Source: Numida meleagris (Eukaryota > Chordata > Aves > Galliformes > Numididae). From it: a stretch of DNA of 64,000 nucleotides. Below, piece after piece: positions 23,401-35,400 of the stretch; positions within the stretch are counted from its first letter, which is position 1; each line of letters begins with the position of its first letter. The notes below the pieces were generated by a model that did not search any database, was not told the DNA's origin, and saw nothing but the letters and a program-made list of their open reading frames with translations. Made by a program: the position numbers and the translations under genes. Location of the stretch: positions 79,625,575 to 79,689,574 of the forward strand of contig NC_034412.1 of assembly GCF_002078875.1 (NCBI RefSeq), written 5' to 3'.

Positions 23401-26400
23401 GCGGGCCAAAGCTGCTTTTTAGCTTTTAGCATGAATCTCTCTGCTCTCAGAGAGCTTCATTATCAATACTGCAGGTGCTGTAACTGTAAACGTGATCTTG
23501 AAAAGTCCAGGCAGACTGCCAATATTCTGGGATATTTTGTAAACTTTTTTGGCTGCTGCTAGCTTGCTTTTATAAAGAGAAAAAAAAGATTATTCTGATC
23601 TCTCTTTTAAAACTGCTTCCAGAGGGAGCTGCTAATGTTACAGAACTTGTGATTTTTAAACCATCTCCCAGTCTCTCCCTTGAATCCTTGATGTGTTTTT
23701 TGAAAGCTCATCTGATCATGTTGTCAATCTCCCTGAATGTACTACTCATCATTTTACTCATTTCACTCAGTACCTATATTTTGAGGAAGCCTTCTCCAAA
23801 GCCATAGGATACTGAGTGGCAGGGAGTGTGGAGAGTCTTGGGAGAGACTTTAAAGAGATGGGCATCACCAGTGTCATGGAACTTTACTCCTGAACACCTG
23901 GAAGATCCTGAGAGTCTAAGCAGATACTTGAGACAGGGATGTGGCAGCTCAGGTAAATCTGAGGAGGCACAAATTATTTGAGGCCTGGCTCATGCTTATC
24001 GGGCCTTATTCAATACTATCCCAGAGAAGGAGAGAGTTTTTGAAACTGAGTGAGAGAGCTTCCAAGCTGAAAGAGAGAGTCTCCGACAGAAAGTACTGAA
24101 TGAGCAAGAGAGTCTCCAAACTGACATGCAGAGTTTCCAGGAGTGGGTTCGAGCTGAGAGGGAGAATCTCCAAGTCGAGAACAAGAGTCTCCTAGTCAGA
24201 AAAGGGAATCTACGAATCTGGCAAGAGTGTCTCCGAGCTGAGAAAGAAAGTCTCCAAGCTGAAAAGGAAGATCTCCGATCTCAGCAGGACATCTTCCGAT
24301 CTGAATGGGACTCCCTCCGAAATGAGCAAGACACCCTTCAAAATGAGTGGGACACTTTACAATCCAAGCTTAACAGTCTCCAAACAGAATGAGACAGCCT
24401 TCAATCTCAACGAGACAGCCTCCAAACTGAACAAGATTCCCTCCAATCCAAACTAGACAGTCTTCAATCTGAATGAGACACTCTCCAATCTGAACAGGAC
24501 GCCCTCCAATCTAACTTTCATGCCATCTGATCTGAACACGACCTCCTCCTAACAGAAAAGGCGGTCCAAGCTGAGCTTGAGATCAACTTGATCAATCACA
24601 GGAGGCACTACAATTGATGTCAGGTGAACTCATTTTTAGGCTCCATGACTTTGAGCTACATTTAACCCCTCTGCAAGTTTATGTTTCAGCCAGTTTAAAG
24701 GTAACTGAAAGACTGGATAGAGTTGAGAGTAATCAAGAAGATATAATGGAGGAACTGACTACTGTGCCTCATGACAATAAACCTGATGACAATCAGCATT
24801 ATCGAGACACCCTACGGGAGGGGCTGAGCAATTTCTTTTCCTCCCAACCTGCATCATCCAATGTCTCAGCTATTAGAAGAAGACGTCCTCCTGCTTGGGC
24901 AAGTGACAACAGTAAGACTATGTCGCGCATTGCCTTGTGGCGTTACCTACGTGACCATGGAGAAGACATGAAGAAGTGGCACAAAAAACCCACTCCTGCA
25001 CTACAAGCATGGGTAAAAGAACTGCTAGCCAGATCAACCACCGAGGCAAAATCCTCCGCTCCAGTTGCTGCCGGATGCAGCAAAAGCCGTAAGGACCCTG
25101 ATCAGAAGAACAAGGGAGGAAACAAATAGAGGGGCCCTGCCCCCAGCCGGGGGGGGGAAGGGATAATAGAGTGTATTGGACTGTGTGGATTCGATGGCCT
25201 GGCACATCAGAACCACAGCAATATGAGGCACTGGTGGGCACTGGTGCACAGTGCACTCTAATGCCCTCGAGTCATCAAGGGACAAAATCAATTTATATTT
25301 CTGAGGTGACTGGGGGTTCCCAAGAGTTGACTGTGTTGGAGGCTGAAATAAGTCTCACTGGTAAAGACTGGCAAAAACATCCGATTGTGACTGGCCCAGG
25401 GGATCCGTGTATACTCGGTATTGATTACCTCAGAAGGGGACATTTCAAGGATCCCAAAGGGTATCGATGGGCCTTTGGAATAGCTGCTGTAGACTCAGAC
25501 AACATTAAGCAGCTGTCGGTTTTGCCTGGCCTGTCAGAAGATCCATCTGTTGTGGGGTTGCTACAAGTAGAAGAGCAACAGGTACCGACTGCCACAAAAG
25601 CGGTGCACAGACGGCAGTACCGCACCAACAGGGATTCCTTGCTCCCCATTCATAAGCTGATTCGTCAACTAGAGAGCCAGGGAGTGATCAGCAAAACTCA
25701 CTCATCTTTTAACAGCCCCATATGGCCAGTGCGTAAAGCCAGTGGAGAATGGAGGCTGACGGTAGACTACCGTGGCCTGAATGAAGTCACACCCCCACTG
25801 AGTGCTGCTGTGCCGGACATGCTAGAACTCCAGTATGAACTGGAGTCAAAAGCAGCCAAGTGGTATGCCACCACTGACATTGCTAATGCCTTTTTCTCCA
25901 TTCCTTTGGCCACAGAATGTAGGCACAGTTTGCTTTCACCTGGAGGGGCGTTCAGTATACCTGGAACTGTCTGCCCAAGAAAACACAGCCCAACCATTTG
26001 CTATGGGTTGATTCAAACTGCACTGGAACAGGGCGGTGCTCCTGAGCACCTACAGTACATTGATGACATTGTTGTGTGGGGTGATACAGCAAAGGAAGTT
26101 TTCAAGAAAGGAGAGCAAATAATCCAAATCCTTCTGCAAGCTGGTTTCACTATTAAGCGGAACAAAGTGAAAGGGCCTGCACAGGAAATTCAGTTCTTGG
26201 GTATTAAGTGGCAAGATGGACATTGTCACATCCCAATGGGTGTGGTCGACAAAATCACTGCCATGTCTCCGCCCACTAATAAGAAAGAGACACAATCTTT
26301 TCTGGGCATAGTGGGTTTTTGGAGAATGCATGTTCCAAATTATAGCCTCATTGTAAGCCCCCTTTATCAGGCGATGTGGAAGAAGAATCATTTTACATGG

Positions 26401-29400
26401 GGCCCTGAGCAGCAGCAGGCTTTTGAGCAGATTAAACAGGAGATAGTCCATGCCATGGCCCTCGGGCCAGTATGGACGGGACAGGATGTTAAGAACATCC
26501 TCTACACTGCTGCTGGAGAGAAAGGTCCAACCTGGAGTTTGTGGCAAAGAGCCTCAGGAGAGACCCGAGGCCAACTCCTGGGATTCTGGAGTCGAGCGTA
26601 CAAGGGGTCCGAAGAGTGCTATACTCCAACTGAGAAGGAGATCTTAGCTGCATATGAGGGGGTTTGAGCTGCTTCCGAAGTAATCGAAACTGAAACGCAG
26701 CTCCTCTTAGCACCTCGACTGCCAGTGCTCAACTGGATGTTTAAGGGAAAGGTTCCCTCCACCCATCATGCTACTGATGCCACTTGGAGTAAGTGGGTTG
26801 CGTTGATTATGCAGCAAGCTCAGATGGGGAACCTCAATCATCCAGGAATCTTAGAAGTGATCATGGACTGGCCTGAAGGTAAAAAGTTTGGAACATCACC
26901 AGCAGAAGAGGTATCACGTGCCAAAGAGACCCCACCACACAGTCAATTACCAGAAAATGAAAAGAAATATGCCCTGTTCACAGATGGATCATATCGTATT
27001 GTGGGGAAGCATCACAGATGGAAATCTGCTGTGTGGAGCCCTACACGACAGGTTGCACAGGCCACGGAAGGAAAAGGAGAATCAAGCCAATTTGCAGAGG
27101 TAAAGGCTGTCCAGCTGGCCTTAGATGTTGCTGAACGGGAGAGGTGGCCAATGCTTTATCTTTATACTGACTCCTGGACGGTGGCAAATGCTTTTTGGGG
27201 GTGGTTACAGCAGTGGGAACAAAATAACTAGAAAGAGCTTGCAATGGGAAAAAAAAATACATTACATATTGCACTATCATCATGTAATTCATAAATACGT
27301 CTCTGCCATTATGCCAACAGTTGAATACTACTGTTTCAAATTGTTTTAGATGGATTTGAAATAATTTATTAACTAATTTATCAGTCCCAAGGCCTTACTT
27401 CACAATTTTTTTTTAATTTAAACGTGTCTCTCCAGACAACACACAGATGTTTATATATTACCAGATTTACATAATATTGCTGATTCCTTTGCAAAAGATG
27501 GAAGACTGGAGTAAAGATTTAAAGAACAAAAAAAGAGAAGCAAGATGAAATTTCAAGACAGCATTATAAAAGGAGAGAATGAGAAAAAGTACAGAGAAGG
27601 CTAAGGAACATTCCAATTGTTCTTTGCATTGATCAGAAACTCTGAAGTGGTGAATAGCGTACACTTAGAAAGTTATTAGAATTAATACATTACTAAACTT
27701 AATTTGAAATGAGGACAAATGCATTATTTCTTAAGTACTGGTAACTACCACAGGGAATGAGGAGGGGAAAAAAAGAAAGAAGTATAAATAGCACACAAAT
27801 TCTTTACAAAGGGTGACACAAATATTTACTAAATATAAACTAGTAGCAGTCTGAATGTAGCACAGTTTTTAAATGCTACAGATAACTAATATTCATGTTA
27901 GAATTTTAAAGCATCAATACTGTAGTCTGTATGATAACTAATATTCATGTTAGAATTTTAAAGCATCAATACTGTAGTCTGTATAAGTGCAGCACTGTTG
28001 AACAAATCATCTATAAAGTTTTTTCTCCTATCTCAAACAGCAGAACATATTATGACAGAAGGAGCTAGCCAAAAAAACAATAACACTTTTTTTTCCTGCT
28101 CAGCATATTGCGCAATTAACTGTTTCTGCTGCATACACAAGTAAGAAGCATAAGATGCCTTAAAGATATTCCACAAGCAGTAATGTGTTTGATATTTCAC
28201 AAAGCTTACAACTAAGGCAGCATTCGAATCCTTTAAGAAACATCTAGCCAATTTCTCAAATATGCATAACAAAACAATAAGAAGAGTTTTAACTGTGAGA
28301 AAATACTAAGACAGAATGGGAAGAAGATGAGAGAGGTTTGACCTGAGTGTCAACTTCTCTTTAAAATCCAATCATCCAACAAGATTCCAAAATACAGATC
28401 CTTAAGACAGAAAGGTGATGAGCTCTGAAGCTCCTGAAGATCACTTCCAACACTGGAAGGAAGTCCAATTAGAACATTCCAACATTAGAGGTAGACACTG
28501 AGCTAGGATCAGCAGTTCTTCATCTATAATCGAATATAGAAGCTGCGATAAATTTCTTCTTGATTGTCATTAGACTCCCATGTAATTATGGGCCAGTTGT
28601 TTAGAGTAAGATTCAATAAAGCATAAATTGCTCATTTTAAGGCACACAGGCTGCTTACACATTGCAAGAGTTAGGCAGCCCAGAATACCAGTGAGAAAAA
28701 AAGAAGCCTCTCCAACAAGAATGGTGTTACTTCATATGGTGACAATACACAGGGAACCCCCCCAAAAAGGTGCATCTTGAGCCTTTCAAGAAATGAAAGG
28801 CTTCTGTCCAACAGGAAACCACAGCTTGGAAAACTCCAATTAACAGATTTTCCCTTTCTTGCTGGGGAAGTTTTGGTGAAGCTCAGAATCAGAACTCCAA
28901 GGATATTTTATATATATAGTACAAATATAATGTCTTGAGCCACTCCTCTGTGTTCTCTTTATAGTCACTAAGTACTTGCAATTTAACTAGCTTAAGATAA
29001 TACAAATCATGCTTCAGTAGCATCTAATTTTGCAGATTATGAAATCACCCTAGAATTATGAATTTAGATCAGATGGATTACATCTTCAGGGAACTGTAAT
29101 GTCAATAGTAAAAGTACCTGAAGTTACTGTCCTCAAAGTTCAACAGCAAATAAGTGACATTTTTACTTAAAAATTCCCATTTAAAAGAAAATGTTTTACC
29201 CATCGTTTTTCAGATTTATCTGTTAACCTCTATGCCTTGTCTGTCCATTTGTGAAGCAGAGATAATAGTGTTTTTGTGCTATTCATAGACCTGTGAAGTT
29301 TCATGAATTAATGCTCGTATGCCAATCTGAGCTCTTAAGTTGCTATGTATTTGTAACTAATTCTGTATGTTTAAATTGCTTTCATTTAATCAGACTTGAA

Positions 29401-32400
29401 AGACAAAAGGATCAGGTTGCAATAAATAGTTGTTGTAAGTCTACATTATTTTTAGTCCTTACAGTGCTCTCAGGCATAATTCACAGAAAACATTTTAAAA
29501 AATACAATAAAATCCCATGCCAGTTATTAATGTAAGTCAAATACAGTCTCAAATCTCTGCATTTTACTTGAACAAACTAAATTCTGCTACCACAACTCTG
29601 AAAGCCAAAACAATAATGTATTGTTTAGAAAACAGAAGCAGCAGCAGAGAACATTAACAACTTCATCATTTACAAGTTGTTTGTATAGCACAAGGCTGCA
29701 CTTTTTTTCCTGGGTCCTTTTGTTTTGTTACTGAAGGAACACATTAAAAACAAACTTTTCATTGAATGCATTGAGAAGAGTTAATTTAGCGGTATCAGAT
29801 GGATCTGTCTGTTTCCCAGGAAATCTTACATAAACACAACAGAAAGAACAGGCATCAAAAACAAACTGAATGCTAAATCCACCCACACTGACTCTGCAAG
29901 TGAAGGTTAGAGGCAATTTCAATCATAAGCAGAGCTCAGATGGGTGTCAAGACAACATCAGAAGAATAAGAGCAAAACCTGACGTTCAAATATGAAAGTA
30001 TATATCAAAATAATCAAATTATTCATTTTAGAAAAGATTGAAAAATATTTCTAAATTGAAAACTAATTGTCTATCTATATATGTACATACACATACACTT
30101 TAGGGTTTGCTTGTAGCAATTTAAGGTATGGTCTCAGCTTTCCATTTTATAATTTTAAGGAATCTTAAAATATTACTCCATAAAGTATGCCTAGAAGTTT
30201 AAATAAAATAAAATCCAACCAACAATCATACAAGAAATACAGCCACAATTTATTTTACTGAAAAATAACTAGCTAAATTATATCACATTAACATTTGAAC
30301 TGCAGAATATTTAGAGACAACATAATGCCCAAAATACAGCTGACAGTTTTTCATGTGTTACCAGTAAAGAGTGCATCAAAATGCATATTATCTGCCTACT
30401 TATCCACTACATTTTGAAAGAAAAAAATATATAGATATAGATGATGCAACTGAATGTGCTCATGAACAGATTTTAGCCGGAGCACGTGTTTTGTAAAACT
30501 CCCAGAGAGAACTGTCCCTGTTTATTCATGAAAATATATATTTTCTATTTCTGGGTATTCTAGGCTTATAAACAAGCAAGGAATTGGACACAAAGCTCTA
30601 TGCTTGAGAACAAATGTCCTTTGAAAGTGTTTCTGTAGCTATTTTGCCCTGGAGAGGCAATGTAATCCAAGCTCTGTAATGGATAATTTTTCCCTCAACA
30701 CTTCCTACTGTGGGATTCATTCCAATCTGACGACAAAATTTGGAGTTGCCCTTCATTATTGGTAACAGCTTGTAACTAACCCATGTAAGTTTTAGAATAC
30801 TACTGAACTTGGATGAAAAATATTCAGAATAGCCACATTCTGTCTCATTAAGCAGAAAGTCAAAGGCAATTTCTTCTTTTAAAGAGAAAATTAACAACTT
30901 GGCTTTCCTACCAGCAGTGACGCAGAAGCATCTTGCAAATGAGGGAAGCCTACAATGTAACTACTCCTACTACAATGGCACAATGAAACTCATGACTGAA
31001 CAGTACTTGATGAAACAACCACCCATCTACTGTAATTTGAGAAAGAGATTCTAATAACCTAATGTTTTCTGTTATCACTTCCTCATTTCTAATTCTCCAA
31101 AACTGCCTCAAAAAATTGTAAAAAGAAAGTGATGTGAAGGCAAAGAGCTATCTTTTGCTAGACATGGTGAACACACTTTCAATTTATATGCAAAAACAAG
31201 AATTCTTCTAAAAACACTCTCGGTTGAGGTCACACTGTGGCTCCAAGGCACCACTTAATGTTATCTCTAATGCAGTGTTTTGCACTAACCTTTTCCTTTC
31301 TGAACTAGCAAGCTACTAAATTACATTTTATGTTGGCTTACCAGGGTCCATAGATTTTCCTGTTATTATTACAAATGTTAAAAAATCACAGTTAAAAAGT
31401 AATCATTTAAGTATTTTGTCCTTTCATCTCAGCAGTCAAAATAACTTGACATTAAATTGAATTACTGTGCTGCTTTATGCAGACTTAGAACAGACTTAGT
31501 GTTTTGATATGCAAGAAATGACCTCACTGGATGTACAAAGAACAGACTTCTGTACAAGAACAAAAAGGATTCATAAAGGATGCTGCACAGTGCTCATACC
31601 ACAAGTTTACAAGACAGTTTCAATGCAGTTTTGCTTATGGCATCAAAGAACTGTTTGGGTTATGATCCAAAGCTTGGTGTCCTTTCAGGAGACACCTGTG
31701 AAATGTAAAATACATCCTCAGTCACAGAGACAACAGTGCTGCTGGCTTCTCTGCTGTTTGAACAGGAGAGGTCTGAGTGGGAATCTAAGGCTACTGATCC
31801 TTAGCTTATTAGCCCTACTGATGTTACATACTGTTACATAATGCCCTATTACAAACTTAGCACCTGACTTGTTCATTATGTTTTTAAACCTAGGAAGTTA
31901 CACTCAGTAAAAGCTGCATAAAGTAAAGCATTACTAACTTCTTTGTGCTAGACTTCTCAGAATTAAAATTTTCAACCTGTTAACTCAAAACTGTACAAAG
32001 GAAGAAAAAATGTATGAAATAATAAAAAAATCTGTTTTCTAAGCGCTGTTTGAACGTGAATGCAGTGGATGAACAACAGGTTAACAGAAAAAAAAAAAGG
32101 AAGGGGAAAAAAAAAGAGTATTTAACAGATTCTGAGTAACTGTATCCCATCCTTCTGATGCAATGAATGAGACAGATGTCCCACAGGAAAACCTGTGACT
32201 GTGTGATTCAAGATCATATGACAATATATATACACACACAGCAAATTGGATTGTCTGTACAGACTATTAACTGTGACACTGTTTGGCTTTTAAATGTCTG
32301 ACTTCTCAACCTTAAAAAATGCTCTTTTAAACATAGTTTCTCTAAAATGTACCATTACAAATGAAAACTAATAAACAATTCATTGCTAGGCAGTGTATTT

Positions 32401-35400
32401 AAAAACCTCTTAATAACTGTATGTAGAACTACAGTTGCTGATTATGATGCTAGACTGCCAGTACCATCCCTTACTTGGCTGTGTACTAGCTTTACAGAGG
32501 CTGAGCTTTACTGAATAATTTTTTCCAAACAACAATATTTGATGCTAGCACACACATTACCTATCATACCAAACACTTTTAACTTTTTAGATTAAAAGAA
32601 GGAAATAATGATTATTTTGAGTTACAGATGCACATATCTATAAATGTAATAGATCCTAAACTGCAGATTAAAAATATTACAGCAAGAAATCCATGCAACC
32701 ACACAATTCAATTCTAGCAGAGAAATAATACACAAGAAGTAGAGGGGAAAAGAAGTGTTAGATAGACCAATACAGCCTATATAGAACACAATAGACTATA
32801 AAGCAGCTCCAAGTGTCTGAAAACTGCTTTGCTATGTTTTGCAAAAAATGAAGGGGTACATGCAAGAAGGTCTCAGGTTGTTAATATTCTGGAAATAGTT
32901 ATATCAATACTTCTGTGAAACGCTAACAAAGCATAAAATGAACTATGGGCATTCAGCTTATAACACAGCTACAGGAAGCCATGTGCTATCCCACCTGTGT
33001 ACAAGCAGTCTACTACATCTCTGTCAGAAATCATATCCCTTTAATGTATTTTATTCGTAGTACTCAAAACCCATAAAGCAACTATAACTAATAGCCCAGG
33101 ATAACAAACACTATACTACACTATGCAGAAGTAGCATTGGAAAATGAGAAAAAAGGTTCTGTCACGTTTTAAAATTTCAGCTTAGCATACTACGCAAGCA
33201 TTCATATACACTTACACAGTGGATGTGTATTGTCCAATATAGTGTATCTTTCTACACTTTCAATCATTTCTGTTCTATGTGGGAAGATGTGGGAGATTTT
33301 TATTTTTTTTTTGCTGTTTTCCAGTTACTTATTTCAACAATTTCAAGCTGTTGACAAATTTGCAGTTTTACATCATTTCATCCGTCCTCACTTACCACTT
33401 TTTCTTGAGGTTATTGTTACCATTCTCTAGCTGCTTGACATCACCTCTGTAGAGATCTTTCAGCTGCTCCACAAAGCATTGTCTCACCGGTAATTCCTTA
33501 CATATAGCCAAATAAGATCAATCTCAAAGTTCTGAACCCTGCAGACTATCTCCTGAAGGAGAATGTCTACTGCACTCAATCTCAGAATACTATCATAGAA
33601 TCATAGAATTAGCTAGGTTGGAAAAGACGTACAAGATCATCCAGTTCAACCATCCACCTACCACCAATAACCCCACTAAACCATGTCTCTCAGCACTATA
33701 TCTAAATGTTTCTTGAACACCTCCAGGGATGGTGACTCAACCACCTCCCTGGGCAGCCCATTCCAGCGCCTGACCACTCTTTCAGAAAAGTAGAATTTCC
33801 TAATGTCCAGCCTAAATCTCCCCTGGTGCAACTTGAGACCATTCCCTCTTGTCCTGTCACTAGTTACAAGAGAGAAGAGGCTGACCCCCAGCTCACTACA
33901 ACCTCCCTTCAGGTAGTTATAGAGGGCGGTAAGGTCTCCCCTGAGCCTCCTCTTCTCCAGACTGAACAATCCCAGCTCCCTCAGCCACTCCTCATAAGGC
34001 CTGTGCTCCAGACCCCTCACCAGCTTCGCTGCCCTTCTCTGGACACGCTCCAGGACCTTGATGTCTTTCTTGCAGTGAGGAGCCCAAAACTGAACACAGT
34101 ACTCGAGGTGGGGCCTCACCAGGGCTGAGTACAGAGGGACAGTGACTTCCCTACTCCTACTGGCAATACTGTTTCTGATATAAGCCAGGATGCCATTGGC
34201 CTTCTTGGTCACCTGGGCACACTGCTGGCTCATGCTCAGCCGAGCATCGACCAATACCCCCAGGTCCGTTTCCTCCACACAACCATTCAGCCACTCTGCC
34301 CCAAGCCTGTAGCACTGCCTGGGGTTAGGCATGTACATATGAGTTGCTGAGTGTGTAGGAAGTTATCACAAATATGATGTTAGGGATAGTATGTTAGCTG
34401 TGCTCACATGAATGTCCATGTGCATTAAGTTGGAGATGCCTTACTGTTTACTACAAGTAAAAACACATACACGAGCAGATGTGATCAAACAGCAAATGCA
34501 CTGTGCTGTAGCTTGCCTAATGCTGAATAGAGTTAATACTCTCACAGCAGAGGCTAACTTTTTGACAATATCTAAAATATTCACACTTCATGCATACTAT
34601 AAACACACCTTAAAAACTACTAAAAACTAGAGTTAACTCCTAAAGACATAACGGTATTCCTGACAACTACATTAACAAACATAGCTTGTTCCTCTTTAAA
34701 AAGGAAAGCAACTGTTGAGAAATTTCCACATCAATTTCAGGAACTAGATTTTGATAAATCTATTTCTGTACTAGCTCATGCTTTACATGAACATAAGATG
34801 AAATATTTTATTGTTTTATTATTATTGAATTTCAGTCATCAAAACAGAATACTTTTTTATTTTTATTGAACTATTTCACTTTCTACATTAAGATAAAGAT
34901 GGTCTTAGAACACATTGGACTTAGCAGAATATAGATACAGTGTAACCAACAACATTAATTTCACATGAATAATACTCCTGCTCTCTTAAAGAGAAAGGCT
35001 TCTAAAGTTCAAGTTGGTCTAATAATTTAATAGAACTTAGATCTCGTGATAAGCATCTTGATTAAGATTTACAATATTTTGTTATTATTTCAACAGCTCT
35101 TTCTTCTACTTACCGGAAACAAAAGACTACCCTAGTTTTTCAAAAAGAATAAACTACATAATTCAAATTCCAGGCCAAATAATTTTCATAAAGACTTGTT
35201 TTAGCACAACTACTTGCTAAGAAAATTGTCAATGAACAGGACTTGGGTTTATTTTTAAGGATAAGGTCTTATCATTATACTCTGTAGTTACCAGCCTCAG
35301 AGGTGTAAGAAAGTGACTACACCTTCAAAGGACATGAAATACAGTAAAATTGTCACATTTACAACTAAACTTACATCTCTGCATATTGTATCAAAAATTT

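Larger units (their letters stand above)
22869..27235 (+). mobile_element. Truncated ERV-L-type endogenous retrovirus, antisense in TBC1D19 intron 11
   Basis: Order on the plus strand: 5' LTR, possible primer-binding site, decayed leader, a coiled-coil coding array, a basic ORF, then protease, reverse transcriptase and RNase H. The protease-RT-RNase H run is typical of the avian ERV-L (class III-like) lineage. Homology stops just after RNase H (about 27235); integrase, env and a 3' LTR are not visible in the following 6 kb. The coiled-coil ORF before pol recalls the ENS-1/ERNI (Soprano) elements described from chicken, but this link is an inference from layout. It opposes the host gene and lies 643 bp from exon 12. 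Several stops and shifts make it non-functional. Confidence 0.88.

Noticed and set aside
24156..24554. Regular 21-bp repeats could look like a CRISPR-type or satellite array
   Set aside because: Units abut without spacers, keep a coding frame and lie inside an ERV in an animal genome.
27236..33590. Search for a 3' LTR, integrase and env of the ERV
   Set aside because: No sequence like the 22869-23385 LTR or retroviral motifs was visible; negative by eye only.
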